From CAZGKX01 sp964525945 (GTDB taxonomy: Bacteria > Pseudomonadota > Gammaproteobacteria > Legionellales > Legionellaceae): DNA of 36,744 nt. Positions 1 to 9,175 of the stretch are shown piece after piece. The translations under genes were made by a program, and so were the position numbers. The DNA is taken from NCBI GenBank assembly GCA_964525945.1, contig CAZGKX010000020.1, positions 1 through 36,744 of the forward strand. The letters run 5' to 3'. Every line of letters starts with the position of its first letter. The first letter of the stretch is position 1. The notes below the pieces were generated by a model. It was not told the origin of the DNA. It ran no database searches and saw only the letters and a program-made list of their open reading frames with translations.

Positions 1-509
1 ATGTGCTGGCAATCCCGGTACAAGCGATGCACTTCATCAAGCAATGCTGGATGGTTGGCGTAATGGTCCAATTGTTGTCGATGCGTGGTGTGTTGCAACA
101 AGGTTTGGTGTTGGTGTTGGCCGTGGATGTGCACCAACATTTCACTCAGTTCTTTCACTTTTTGCAAGGGAAAGGGTTGGCCATTGATGTACGATTTCGA
201 TCGTCCTTCAGAATAAACAGTGCGCCGCAACAAGATCTCACCATCGTCATTTTCAACGTCATGTTCGTTGAGCCAATTGGCCGGTGCTGAATTGGGATCA
301 AACGAGAACGAGGCATGAATATCGCATTTTTCAGCCCCGGTTCTAATCACCGATGCGTCAACGCGCGCGCCCAATGCCAGCATCAGCGCATCAATCATGA
401 TGGACTTGCCAGCGCCAGTTTCACCGGTAAAAGCCGTCATGCCATCTGCAAAATCCAATTCAAGGTAGGAAACAATGGCGAAATTTTCAATGCGCAAAGA
501 GGTGAGCAT
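1..509 (-). CDS. recN: DNA repair protein RecN, N-terminal part (cut by window edge)
   Basis: RecN is an SMC-like ATPase that acts in recombinational repair of double-strand breaks. About 169 N-terminal residues are visible out of roughly 550 usual for the family; the rest lies beyond base 1. The start MLTSLRIENFAIV is typical, the Walker A motif GETGAGKS lies near residues 29-36, and the segment VHIHGQHQHQ matches the conserved RecN stretch before the coiled coil. The start codon is 9 bases after the nadK stop, so it is very likely co-transcribed with nadK, a common neighbour pair in Proteobacteria. No truncation other than the window edge is visible. Confidence 0.95.
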   Translation of the reverse strand, partial: MLTSLRIENFAIVSYLELDFADGMTAFTGETGAGKSIMIDALMLALGARVDASVIRTGAEKCDIHASFSFDPNSAPANWLNEHDVENDDGEILLRRTVYSEGRSKSYINGQPFPLQKVKELSEMLVHIHGQHQHQTLLQHTTHRQQLDHYANHPALLDEVHRLYRDCQH

Positions 510-518
510 AATCGATCT

Positions 519-1400
519 CTATTGATTGGAACCCCAACCTAATTTAATTCGTAATGTATCATAGTATTGGTAATTGGTTGGATGCAACAACCGCAATTGT
601 TGAATATTTTTTTTAATACGAATTTGGTGCCCCGGTTTTACCAAATATGAATCATGGCCATCACAACTGATTTGCAATTCAAGCTCATTGCTTTGGCTGA
701 TATGAATATCAACAACGGCTTGGCCTTCAATCACAAATGGCCTTNNNNNNNNNNGAGAAAACATCGGCACCATGACCATGGCATTCAATTGTGGGTGCAT
801 GATAGGACCACCCGCCGAGAGTGCGTAGGCTGTGGAACCGGTGGGTGTCGCTATAATAAGGCCGTCCGATCGGTAATGGCTTACAAATTGCTGATTAATG
901 TGCACGTCAAATTCAATTAAATGAGTCTCATTACCACGGCTTAACACCACATCGTTCAACGCGTCACTTTTAAAAAAGACGTTATTTTGATCGTGCACGG
1001 ACATTTGCAGTAGGCAACGTTCTTCTTCAACAAATTGCCCCGCCAGCACTTCATTCAATTGCTGCTCCATGTCTTGCGGACTAATATCTGTTAAAAAACC
1101 CAATCGTCCGCGATTGATGCCAATAACGGGTACATTGACGGTGATGGCCATGCGTGCGGCGGACAATAAACTACCGTCACCGCCAACCACAATGATCAAA
1201 TCATGGGCTGAATCCATGTTGCAGCGTTCAAGCAGCGGCAAATTTAACGCAAAGCTGGATGCCGTGTCTATGTCGATATAAGTCGCAATCTTTTTAGCAT
1301 GCAAAAAATCGATTAACCGCTGTAGCGTTTCATTCACATTTTGATTTGCGCGGTGTTGCCGCGCATATAAAATAACTCGTTTGAAACAAGGTTTGCTCAT
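519..1400 (-). CDS. nadK: NAD kinase
   Basis: NadK phosphorylates NAD to NADP in the cytosol with ATP. The protein is about 293 residues, the usual length. Visible motifs are GGDGS (residues 73-77, nucleotide site), GINRGRLGFL (94-103), ALND (147-150) and TPTGSTAYALSAGGP (185-199). A run of ten N interrupts the gene after VPMFS and before RPFVI. The family normally reads VPMFPHTLSxRP here, which needs five codons, but the ten N plus flanking bases supply only four, so the real gap is probably 13 bases. The gene starts 17 bases after the typA stop and is followed by recN after 9 bases, which suggests a typA-nadK-recN operon. Confidence 0.95.
   Translation of the reverse strand: MSKPCFKRVILYARQHRANQNVNETLQRLIDFLHAKKIATYIDIDTASSFALNLPLLERCNMDSAHDLIIVVGGDGSLLSAARMAITVNVPVIGINRGRLGFLTDISPQDMEQQLNEVLAGQFVEEERCLLQMSVHDQNNVFFKSDALNDVVLSRGNETHLIEFDVHINQQFVSHYRSDGLIIATPTGSTAYALSAGGPIMHPQLNAMVMVPMFSXXXXRPFVIEGQAVVDIHISQSNELELQISCDGHDSYLVKPGHQIRIKKNIQQLRLLHPTNYQYYDTLRIKLGWGSNQ
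745..754. other. Assembly gap (10 N) inside nadK
   Basis: Ten undetermined bases. The reading frame is kept across the run, but comparison with the conserved HTLSxRP segment of NAD kinases suggests the true length is 13 rather than 10. The run is therefore a placeholder, not a measured length. Confidence 0.9.
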
Positions 1401-1417
1401 GAATGCCTCGGCGGTCG

Positions 1418-3256
1418 TTACTCGTCGCTAGAGGCACGTGATGTGCGTTTGCGATCGTTTTCTTTTAATTCCTTTTTACGCAAGCGGATGGATTTTGGTG
1501 TGACTTCAACCAATTCATCGTCATCAATAAATTCCAGCGCTTGTTCCAATGAATATTTAATGGCAGGCGTTAAAATGATGTTTTCATCTGTTCCTGACGC
1601 ACGCATATTGGTCAATTGTTTTTCCTTGGTGACGTTCACCACCAAGTCATTGTCGCGTGCATGAATGCCCACAATCATACCTTCATAACAAACAGCTTGC
1701 GGTTCAACAAATAAACGGCCTCGGTCTTGCAAATTGAACAAAGCAAAGCCACGCGCTGTGCCTTGGCAATTGGCAATCAACACGCCATTGTTGCGTTTGC
1801 CGAGTCGGCCTTTTATGGCAGGACCGTAATGATCATACACATGGTACATCAAACCGGTGCCTGAGGTGCAAGATAAAAATTCAGTATGGAAACCAATCAA
1901 GCCGCGAGTGGGAATCTGGTAATCAAGGCGTACCCGGCCTTTACCATCCGGTACCATGTTTTGCAATTCGCCACGACGCTCGCCCAATTTTTCCATGATG
2001 CTGCCTTGGTGGTTTTCTTCGACATCCACCGTGAGTCGCTCATAAGGCTCTAGTGTTTCACCATTTTCTTCACGCATGATGACTTCGGGTTTGCAAATGG
2101 CCAACTCATATTCTTCACGACGCATGGTTTCAATCAAAATGGACAAATGCAATTCGCCGCGACCCGACACCCTAAATTTGTCAGGATCTTCGGTGTCTTC
2201 GACGCGCAATGCCACGTTATGCAACAATTCAGTTTGCAAACGTTCGCGAATTTTGCGACTCGTTACAAATTTACCTTCTTGCCCGTTNNNNNNNNNNCCT
2301 GCAAAAGGAGAGTCATTGACTTGAAACGTCATGCTGATGGTTGGCTCATCCACCGTGAGCGGTGGCAGTGCATCCACTTGCGATGGATCACAAATGGTGT
2401 CAGAGATGTTGAGCTGATCGATACCGGTGATCGCAATAATATCTCCGGCACGCGCTTCTTCAATTTCAACGCGGTCCAAACCTTTAAAGCCAAGCAATTG
2501 CAATAAACGACCATTGCGTATGTTGCCGTCTTTATCAATGATTTTCACAGGGGATTTAGCGCCGATATGCCCGCGGCTGACACGACCAATACCAATGGTG
2601 CCGACGTAGGATGAATAAGCCAACGAACTAATCTGCATTTGAAATGGGCCTTCTTCATCAACATCTGGAGGGCTAACTTCATCAACAATGGTTTGCAGCA
2701 ATGCCGTCATATCGCTTGCTTCATCGTCTAAATCCAGTTTAGCAAAGCCATTGAGTGCCGATGCGTAAACCACAGGGAAATCCAGTTGTTCATCGGTCGC
2801 GCCTAAATTATCGAACAGATCGAACACTTGGTCCATCACCCAATGAGGGCGCGCGCCAGGGCGATCAATTTTGTTGATGACCACGATCGGGTGCAATCCC
2901 CGCGCAAATGCTTTTTGCGTGACGAAACGGGTTTGAGGCATGGGGCCATCCACCGCATCCACTAACAATAAAACACTGTCCACCATGGACAAAATTCGTT
3001 CGACTTCGCCACCGAAATCAGCGTGCCCTGGGGTATCGACGATATTAATTTGATGACCTTGCCAATGCACACAGGTGTTTTTAGCAAGAATGGTGATGCC
3101 GCGTTCTTTTTCCAGCGCATTCGAATCCATGAGACGTTCAACGCGTGGCGCGCGGTCGTTTAGGGTACCGGTTTGTTGCAATAGTTTATCCACCAACGTG
3201 GTTTTACCATGGTCAACGTGAGCAATAATGGCGATGTTGCGAATCTTTTCAATCAT
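1418..3256 (-). CDS. typA: Ribosome-associated translational GTPase TypA/BipA
   Basis: TypA/BipA is an EF-G-like GTPase that binds the ribosome and supports growth and 50S assembly under stress or cold. The protein is about 612 residues, the family length. The G motifs are visible: AHVDHGKT (12-19), RGITI (52-56), DTPGH (74-78) and NKID (128-131). The EF-G-like and TypA-specific C-terminal domains follow, including TNMRASGTDE and EFIDDDELVEVTP. I chose the ATG at 3256 because GAAGG lies just upstream and the family starts MIEKIRN; an upstream in-frame start would add 17 unrelated residues. A ten-N run lies between SPFAG and NGQEGKF. The family has SPFxGxEGKF with almost nothing between, so the run over-states the missing length. 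Confidence 0.96.
   Translation of the reverse strand: MIEKIRNIAIIAHVDHGKTTLVDKLLQQTGTLNDRAPRVERLMDSNALEKERGITILAKNTCVHWQGHQINIVDTPGHADFGGEVERILSMVDSVLLLVDAVDGPMPQTRFVTQKAFARGLHPIVVINKIDRPGARPHWVMDQVFDLFDNLGATDEQLDFPVVYASALNGFAKLDLDDEASDMTALLQTIVDEVSPPDVDEEGPFQMQISSLAYSSYVGTIGIGRVSRGHIGAKSPVKIIDKDGNIRNGRLLQLLGFKGLDRVEIEEARAGDIIAITGIDQLNISDTICDPSQVDALPPLTVDEPTISMTFQVNDSPFAXXXXNGQEGKFVTSRKIRERLQTELLHNVALRVEDTEDPDKFRVSGRGELHLSILIETMRREEYELAICKPEVIMREENGETLEPYERLTVDVEENHQGSIMEKLGERRGELQNMVPDGKGRVRLDYQIPTRGLIGFHTEFLSCTSGTGLMYHVYDHYGPAIKGRLGKRNNGVLIANCQGTARGFALFNLQDRGRLFVEPQAVCYEGMIVGIHARDNDLVVNVTKEKQLTNMRASGTDENIILTPAIKYSLEQALEFIDDDELVEVTPKSIRLRKKELKENDRKRTSRASSDE
2288..2297. other. Assembly gap (10 N) inside typA
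   Basis: Ten undetermined bases between codons for SPFAG and NGQEGKF. TypA proteins normally have SPFxG followed directly by x-EGKF, so the real gap is likely about one base. One base would leave the frame unchanged. Confidence 0.9.
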
Positions 3257-3327
3257 AATGACCTTCAATGCGGGATTATAGTGTTGTAGTAGAGGAGAAT
3301 AAGCCAAGCTACTTGTGAGAGGGGAGT

Positions 3328-3356
3328 ATTATACACTGAATTATTACTGAACCCAA
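3328..3356 (-). promoter_or_regulatory. Probable sigma70 promoter of typA operon
   Basis: On the minus strand a perfect -10 box TATAAT (3328-3333) follows TTGGGT (3351-3356) with a 17-base spacer. Transcription would begin near 3321, about 65 bases before the typA start. Confidence 0.6.
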
Positions 3357-3402
3357 AACAAATATATTAAATTAATAATAATGCATATTGCACAAACTTT
3401 AC

Positions 3403-3408
3403 TATAAT
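3403..3408 (+). promoter_or_regulatory. Probable -10 box for the gene at 3439
   Basis: A perfect TATAAT lies 30 bases before the start codon. No good -35 hexamer is found at 16-18 bases upstream, so the promoter may be weak or activator-dependent. Confidence 0.4.
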
Positions 3409-3438
3409 TTGAGTGAGAGAAAAAAATAGGCGACTGCC

Positions 3439-3927
3439 ATGAGAAATTTGATCCTGCACCCTACCGATATGAGTCAATGGTATGCTTTAGTCAATGAAGC
3501 GCAGGCGGCCACGCGTTTGGTTTTGCATGAATCCACGGAAAGCTATTTGGTGTTTTTATTAATGCGGTTTTCGCAAAAAACACAATGGGTTGAATCGGTG
3601 ATTGCCATGGATTTTTTAGAATCTATGCATTCAGGAGGTAAACGGCAACGTGAATTATTACGCGAGGTGGGCGATAAAAGTTTACTGCTGTGTGGTTTGT
3701 TTCCAGGAATAGCCGAGCGTCGTCATGTGACGCTGGACTATTTTAGTGGTATGGGGCGAGCTGCTTATCTAACAGCAGGCGAACTTGAGGAAAGGTCTTT
3801 GGCAGAGTTGTATTTCCAATTAAGCGAGCAATTTATCAGTATGCAGTCCATCCTGCAGGCCATGCGAAATTGCTATTGCCCGATTGATGTGCAAAGCATG
3901 GATCATACTGATGCACATGTGCAATGA
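3439..3927 (+). CDS. Conserved hypothetical protein, 162 residues
   Basis: I do not recognise a named function. The protein is acidic and mostly helical by composition, without a signal peptide or clear membrane segment. The stretches ESYLVFLLMRF, REVGDKSLLLCGLFPG and AERR look like the well-conserved core of a small protein family known from several gammaproteobacteria, but this is from memory and has no assigned role. The start is supported by ATAGG upstream and by the -10 box at 3403-3408. The gene is transcribed towards hslO and the two stop codons are separated by only 2 bases, so the transcripts must overlap at their ends. Confidence 0.8.
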   Translation: MRNLILHPTDMSQWYALVNEAQAATRLVLHESTESYLVFLLMRFSQKTQWVESVIAMDFLESMHSGGKRQRELLREVGDKSLLLCGLFPGIAERRHVTLDYFSGMGRAAYLTAGELEERSLAELYFQLSEQFISMQSILQAMRNCYCPIDVQSMDHTDAHVQ

Positions 3928-3929
3928 TT

Positions 3930-4775
3930 TTATGTTCGAAATAACAGGGCAATGTCGATCGAATCGAACGTGTAGTTTTGATTGCAAAATTCACAATGGA
4001 CATCCACTTGTCCTTTTTCTTTGAGCAACTGTTGTACATCGGCTTCACCTAAAACCGTCAAAACTTGCTTCATTTTGGCAACATTACAACGGCAATGAAA
4101 GCGAACGGGTCGCGCTGAGTAGAGGCGTAACTCTGTCTCGTGGTACAAGCGGTGCAGAATTGTTTTATTATCCAGAGTCAGTAATTCATCTTCGGTGATG
4201 GTTTCACCCAAATGCACGGCGTATTCCCAAAATTGTTCCCGTTGCAAACTGGTTTGACCGGGCATCAATTGCAATAAAATACCGGCGGCTGTGGTGTCGG
4301 TAATCGCCAGCCAGACCCGGCTTGCGACTTGTTCGGATTGAGCAAAGTAATGCATCATGTTTTCACTCATCGACAACGAATGAATGGGGACCACACTTTG
4401 ATAAGCTTGGGTTTGATTGTATTGATTGATGGTGAGTGCCATTTTTCCTTGTAAAAAAGCGGCATTGTAATCAATGTCCTCGCCCTCTTCTTGGTATTTG
4501 GCAAAGGCACGAATTTGCAAAAGGTGATCACATTGCACCAAGAGTAACGGCAAGCGTTTATCGCCATGAAATTGCAAACTAATTTCACCTTCGAATTTGA
4601 TGCTACCTGCCAACAATAAGCAAGAAACGATGGCTTCTCCTAGCAAATGCTTGACTGAAGGTGGGTAGGGTCTTTGGTGTAAAATTGTTTTATACGTGTC
4701 ATCCAAATAGGCAATTTCACCGCGAATGCTTGCATGTTCAAACATAAACCGTTGCAGTGTATCAATTTCTTTCAT
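3930..4775 (-). CDS. hslO: Redox-regulated chaperone Hsp33
   Basis: Hsp33 is a cytosolic holdase chaperone activated when its zinc-binding cysteines are oxidised. The protein has 281 residues. The C-terminal redox switch is complete: CxC at C228/C230 and CxxC at C261/C264. The N-terminal domain shows the usual segment LLGEAIVSCLLLAGSIKFEG. I chose the ATG at 4775 (MKEIDTLQRF). An upstream in-frame GTG at 4808 would add 11 residues, but it falls on a likely extended -10 box, which argues against it. The gene converges with the small hypothetical gene at 3439-3927. Confidence 0.93.
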   Translation of the reverse strand: MKEIDTLQRFMFEHASIRGEIAYLDDTYKTILHQRPYPPSVKHLLGEAIVSCLLLAGSIKFEGEISLQFHGDKRLPLLLVQCDHLLQIRAFAKYQEEGEDIDYNAAFLQGKMALTINQYNQTQAYQSVVPIHSLSMSENMMHYFAQSEQVASRVWLAITDTTAAGILLQLMPGQTSLQREQFWEYAVHLGETITEDELLTLDNKTILHRLYHETELRLYSARPVRFHCRCNVAKMKQVLTVLGEADVQQLLKEKGQVDVHCEFCNQNYTFDSIDIALLFRT

Positions 4776-4798
4776 GAGGCACTCAAACAAAAAGAATG

Positions 4799-4807
4799 AT
4801 TCTACCA
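4799..4807 (-). promoter_or_regulatory. Extended -10 promoter element of hslO
   Basis: The minus strand reads TGGTAGAAT, an extended -10 motif (TGn plus TAGAAT). Transcription would start near 4793, leaving a leader of about 18 bases before the ATG at 4775. The -35 region is poor, as expected for extended -10 promoters. Confidence 0.4.
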
Positions 4808-4881
4808 CAAGTGCGACGGGTATAAAGAGAAGATTTATAGGTTTGATGAGGGTTCAAATGGGTGTTTTATACCCTCTTCGG

Positions 4882-4909
4882 TTGCGAAATATTTAAAATG
4901 TCGTAGACT
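4882..4909 (+). promoter_or_regulatory. Possible promoter of rep
   Basis: TTGCGA (4882-4887) and TAGACT (4904-4909) with a 16-base spacer, each 4/6 to consensus. Suggestive only. Confidence 0.3.
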
Positions 4910-4940
4910 GCGGCCCCTGTCCTTCATTGTGAGATCTTCC

Positions 4941-6935
4941 ATGCTTAATCCACAGCAAATGGCTGCTGTTAAATACATTGATGGGCCATTGTTAGTGTTG
5001 GCGGGCGCTGGCAGTGGTAAGACGCGCGTTATTACCCAAAAAATTGCTTATTTAATTGAGTCTTGTGGCTATGCGGCGCATAGCATTGCCGCGGTTACCT
5101 TCACCAACAAAGCGGCCAATGAAATGCGTGGGCGTATTGCAGCTGTTTTGCCAGCCAATCATCGTCGAGGGTTGCTGGTTGCTACGTTCCATACCTTGGG
5201 GCTCAATATTATCAAACGCAATGCGGATCATTGTGGTTTAAAACGGGGATTTTCTATTTTTGACAGCGAAGATTGCTTGCAAATGTTACGCAATCTTTTA
5301 CCTGCTGCACGCGCCAATGATCGAGACGAATTGATGCGTGTTCAGCAACACATTTCGAAATGGAAAAATGAGATGCTAAGCCCTGAGGATTTATTCTCGC
5401 AAACCGTGGATACACTTGCTGCGGACATTATTCCTATTTATGCACGGTACCAACAATCGTTGCAGGCATACAATGCCGTGGATTTCGATGATTTGATCCG
5501 ATTGCCTGTTGTGCTCTTTAAACAACAACCTGCGGTTCTGGAACATTGGCAAAATAAAATTCGTCATTTACTCGTTGATGAATACCAGGATTCCAACAGT
5601 TGCCAATATGCCTTGGTGACTTTATTGGTGGGTGTTCGTGCCGGATTGACCGTGGTGGGTGATGATGACCAATCCATTTATGCTTGGCGAGGGGCAAAAC
5701 CTGAAAATTTAGTGCAATTGCAAAAAGATTATCCGCAATTAAACATCATCAAACTTGAGCAAAATTATCGCTCAACCGGCCGTATTTTGCATGCTGCCAA
5801 CCACCTTATTGCCAACAACACCCATTTGTTCACGAAGAAATTATGGAGTGAATTGGGTCATGGTGACTTTTTAAGGGTATTGTGTTGCAAAGATGAGCAA
5901 GATGAAGCGGAGCAAGTGGTTGCTGATCTAATTAGCCAAAAATTACGCAACCGCGTCAATTATGGGGATTTTGCCATTTTATACCGCGGCAATCACCAAT
6001 CCCGAGTGTTTGAAAAAGTGCTACGCCACCATGCAATACCTTATCGAATCAGCGGGGGGCAATCTTGGTTTGCTCGAACCGAAGTAAGGGATATCTTTGC
6101 TTATCTGAAATTGCTGTGCAATGAGGCGGACGATGCGGCTTTTTTACGGGTTATCAATACACCCAAACGTGGTGTAGGTGACACCACATTGCAAGTACTC
6201 GGTCAATATGCCCAAGAACGCGGTCAAAGTTTGTACAGTTGTTGTGATCATATGGCTTTAAATGGTCGCATCAGCGACAAACCGCGAGCCGCTTTGCTCG
6301 CCTTTAAGAGCTGGTTGCAAACCATTAAGCACCGTTGCCAGCAAGAATCGGTGCTGGCTGTATTGCGTGATCTCGTCGACGATAGTGGTTATGAAGCTTA
6401 CATTTATGAGCAATGCGATACCCCATTGAAAGCGCAAAAACGCATGGACAATGTTTGGGAGTTATTGGAATGGGTGGGGCGCTTGCTTGCTAAAAGCCCT
6501 GATAGCGATTTAATGGATATCATCAATAAATTAATTTTGATTGATATTTTGGAACAAAATGAACAAGTTGATGCGGACACGCTGCAATTGATGACGCTGC
6601 ATGCGTCGAAAGGGTTGGAGTTTCCTTTTGTGTATTTGGTGGGCATGGAAGAAGAATTATTGCCCCATCGTGTGAGCATTGATGAAGAACAGATCGAAGA
6701 AGAACGACGTTTGGCTTACGTGGGCATTACCCGTGCTCAAAAAGCGTTGTGCCTGACGTTGGCAAGGCAACGGCGCAGGGCAGGGGAGATGCAAGATTGC
6801 CAACCCAGCCGTTTTTTAGACGAGTTGCCTCAAGATAGTTTGGAGTGGTTTGGTAAAGGTGGTGTCCGCGATGAAGCCAAGTCCAAAGCCTTGGCGCAAT
6901 CGCATTTGGGGGGTCTAAAGAATTTATTAGAGTAG
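4941..6935 (+). CDS. rep: ATP-dependent DNA helicase Rep
   Basis: Rep is a superfamily 1A 3'-5' DNA helicase that clears roadblocks ahead of the replication fork and helps restart replication. The protein has 664 residues, close to E. coli Rep (about 673). Motifs in order: Walker A AGAGSGKT (21-28), AVTFTNKAA, ATFHTLGL, Walker B VDEYQDS (near 213-219), VVGDDDQSIYAWRGA, LEQNYRST, LYRGNHQSR, and TLHASKGLEFP followed by AYVGITRAQ near the C-terminus. The phrase TFHTLGLNIIKR and the full-length match favour Rep over UvrD or PcrA. I preferred the ATG at 4941 (MLNPQQMAAV) over the in-frame GTG at 4929 by family alignment; the difference is four residues. Confidence 0.95.
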   Translation: MLNPQQMAAVKYIDGPLLVLAGAGSGKTRVITQKIAYLIESCGYAAHSIAAVTFTNKAANEMRGRIAAVLPANHRRGLLVATFHTLGLNIIKRNADHCGLKRGFSIFDSEDCLQMLRNLLPAARANDRDELMRVQQHISKWKNEMLSPEDLFSQTVDTLAADIIPIYARYQQSLQAYNAVDFDDLIRLPVVLFKQQPAVLEHWQNKIRHLLVDEYQDSNSCQYALVTLLVGVRAGLTVVGDDDQSIYAWRGAKPENLVQLQKDYPQLNIIKLEQNYRSTGRILHAANHLIANNTHLFTKKLWSELGHGDFLRVLCCKDEQDEAEQVVADLISQKLRNRVNYGDFAILYRGNHQSRVFEKVLRHHAIPYRISGGQSWFARTEVRDIFAYLKLLCNEADDAAFLRVINTPKRGVGDTTLQVLGQYAQERGQSLYSCCDHMALNGRISDKPRAALLAFKSWLQTIKHRCQQESVLAVLRDLVDDSGYEAYIYEQCDTPLKAQKRMDNVWELLEWVGRLLAKSPDSDLMDIINKLILIDILEQNEQVDADTLQLMTLHASKGLEFPFVYLVGMEEELLPHRVSIDEEQIEEERRLAYVGITRAQKALCLTLARQRRRAGEMQDCQPSRFLDELPQDSLEWFGKGGVRDEAKSKALAQSHLGGLKNLLE

Positions 6936-6966
6936 CCTCGTTTACCGTGGGCTGCTAACGGCATTT

Positions 6967-9144
6967 TTAAACGTTATTTGCAGGTGAAGGTGATAAATTA
7001 CTCGCAGCAGGAAGGTTTCCCGCCTTGCTATTATATTTAGCAATCGCGTCCAAGAATGAAAATGGTTTAGTTGGTTTGCAATCTTGGTCTGCGCAATCGG
7101 GCCCGCAGTTTCTATTTTTTGCAGGTGTTGTGGAGGGAGGTTTTATTGGAATGAAGCCGCCCCCGGTGTCGTCATTTGACGATGCGGGCAATGCGCCATC
7201 CTCGTCAAAATTGTCTATATCCATCACTGATGTTGGACTTTTCGTACGTTCACGCAAATTTTCGAGAAATTGATAGGTGTTGGTGGTTTGTCCGCTGGCT
7301 AAAAAGGTTGGTGTATAACGATGGGTGTTGTAAATGGGCTTGTTTTTTTCCAACGTCAAACGTGCGTCGACTGCATCTGTATCGGACAAGTCCAATGTCT
7401 TATTGTAAATTTCATCTTCCAATAGGTCTAATTCGTCCCGTTTTGCAGCAGCGATGCCTGTCCCTGCGAGTTTTTCTTTTTGCTTTTCTATCAAATGAAT
7501 AATATGTTGCGCTTGCCAATCCAACGAAGGGGATACGGCGTCGTCTGGCAATTCAAAGGCCTCTTCAGGGGCAACGCCCATTTGTTTGTCCAATGCCTGA
7601 GCGTAGCTCAGTGTAGGATTGCCTTGTTGATCGAGCTTGCACGTCAAATGATCCCACAGCGCTGCGGCGCAATACAAGGGATAAAAAATTGCTTTTAAAA
7701 TTTTCGTGGGAATATCTAGTTCATGGCTGTGACCAGCGTCCGCGCCCAGCCGCTCTTTCAGCAAGTCTTCGGTCGCATGGCTATGAGTATGAGCATGGCC
7801 ATCGCCCCCATTGACGAAATAGTGTGCATCTTCAAAACCTTCACTGATGATACCCAATAGGGCGGATACAATCTCAGGAATACCTGGGACGCGATCAGAC
7901 GTGACACCGATGCTCAATAAATGGCCGAAAAAAAGCAGGATGCGCAGCGGGGTAATGGTTAACTTGAGTAAAATACGAAAAGGGTTGGCCATTTGCCAGG
8001 CGGTTTCATTGGCTTTTAACCAGGCGAAGCCATTTTTAATGGATTGGATGGTTTTATTAAAAAAATCAGGCAGATCAATGTCTTTGATCAAATCCAACGT
8101 TTCAAAGGCATTTTCGATATTAAAAATAAACGTGGCCACGCCAATGGTGCATGCTACAACGCCTTGCGCAATCAAGGTTGGAATCTTTTTAAACCAATTG
8201 AACAGAGGTGGTGTTTGCTTAACAACAGTCCACCACGTCCCTGCGGTGCAAAGGGTTAACGCAAACGTCAATGCCAATAAAGCAACTGCGGCAATCGTTA
8301 ATAAAGTGTTCTGTACGGTGATGCCTTTGCTTAAACTATCGCGTAGGTTTCGATACCAGCGACTCATGGTGTCGTTGGTGATCATGTCGGTGACGGCATT
8401 GTACGTTAATAAGCCATACGCTGTACCGGCAATCACGGCCATGGGAAGAATAACAGCCGGTAAAAGAGTTAAAGGCAGGGCTGCTAATAACGGTATAATT
8501 GTAAACGCTTCAAGAAGCAAAAAAGTGGTGCCAAATATCATGCAGATGCCTGCAAATGCACTACCCAGCTGTGCTAAGCGGAAAATAGTTTGTTGATCGT
8601 CGTATTTTTGTTGCCAGATCTCTAAATCGTTATCCTCTAACCAATCGAACAATTCTTGCTCATACGGGGTGCGTTTGTCTTTGTCATTGAGCAACACTTT
8701 GGCAAACCATTTCTCCATGTCGCGCAATGTTTTTTCAATTTGTTTTTTACGTGCGCGGCCTTCTTTATTCAGGCGGCGTTTGTCTTTGGCAACAGGGTGT
8801 TCAAAATCGTCAAATTGGTGCAATAAAAAGAGTTGATTTTCATAATCTTTAAAAAATTGCGGGCAATTTTTAGCAGTGGTATCCGGAAAATTTGAGAGTA
8901 AATAGTCTTCGGCCAATTGGCGCTTTAGATAATTGGGTTTAAATAACTTGCTTAATGCTCCTTTGATATTTTGTAAATAAATTTCACCTTCGTAGGCAAC
9001 GGATAACGCAAATGCGCCTAAAGCCAATGGGATAATAGGCCATAAAGCAAACATACCACTAAAACTTAATAATCCAAGAATTAAACTCGCGCCTGAGGTA
9101 AGAAGCAGCAATAAAAGGTAATAAGGGATTTTTTTTAGTTTCAT
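6967..9144 (-). CDS. Multi-pass membrane protein with His-rich loop, candidate MavN-like iron-transport effector
   Basis: A 725-residue protein with about eight or nine hydrophobic segments (near 8-27, 30-50, 188-212, 214-248, 278-303, 323-345, 395-412, 421-435 and 482-496), a charged helical domain between the second and third (70-185) and a hydrophilic C-terminal tail. A histidine-rich loop (HAHTHSH at 450-456 and HSH at 472-474) follows EGFEDAHYF, and the tail has C-x3-C-x3-C (NCGPDCADQDC). These are plausible metal sites. The promoter carries a strong Fur box (9190-9208), so iron control is likely. Size, topology and Fur control recall Legionella MavN/IroT, an iron transporter placed in the vacuole membrane and reported as widely conserved in Legionellales. 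I infer this from architecture and regulation, not from recognised sequence. It could also be an unrelated metal-handling inner-membrane protein. Confidence 0.8.
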   Translation of the reverse strand: MKLKKIPYYLLLLLLTSGASLILGLLSFSGMFALWPIIPLALGAFALSVAYEGEIYLQNIKGALSKLFKPNYLKRQLAEDYLLSNFPDTTAKNCPQFFKDYENQLFLLHQFDDFEHPVAKDKRRLNKEGRARKKQIEKTLRDMEKWFAKVLLNDKDKRTPYEQELFDWLEDNDLEIWQQKYDDQQTIFRLAQLGSAFAGICMIFGTTFLLLEAFTIIPLLAALPLTLLPAVILPMAVIAGTAYGLLTYNAVTDMITNDTMSRWYRNLRDSLSKGITVQNTLLTIAAVALLALTFALTLCTAGTWWTVVKQTPPLFNWFKKIPTLIAQGVVACTIGVATFIFNIENAFETLDLIKDIDLPDFFNKTIQSIKNGFAWLKANETAWQMANPFRILLKLTITPLRILLFFGHLLSIGVTSDRVPGIPEIVSALLGIISEGFEDAHYFVNGGDGHAHTHSHATEDLLKERLGADAGHSHELDIPTKILKAIFYPLYCAAALWDHLTCKLDQQGNPTLSYAQALDKQMGVAPEEAFELPDDAVSPSLDWQAQHIIHLIEKQKEKLAGTGIAAAKRDELDLLEDEIYNKTLDLSDTDAVDARLTLEKNKPIYNTHRYTPTFLASGQTTNTYQFLENLRERTKSPTSVMDIDNFDEDGALPASSNDDTGGGFIPIKPPSTTPAKNRNCGPDCADQDCKPTKPFSFLDAIAKYNSKAGNLPAASNLSPSPANNV

Positions 9145-9175
9145 GCCGGCCCGTCCGAATGCTTGTAAAAGTGAT

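Noticed and set aside
3..290. Plus-strand open frame over the start of the window
   Set aside because: It lies antisense to recN, whose protein motifs are unmistakable.
7847..8596. Long plus-strand open frame inside the His-rich membrane protein gene
   Set aside because: Its product has no recognisable motif and low-information composition, while the minus strand encodes coherent membrane helices and has a promoter.
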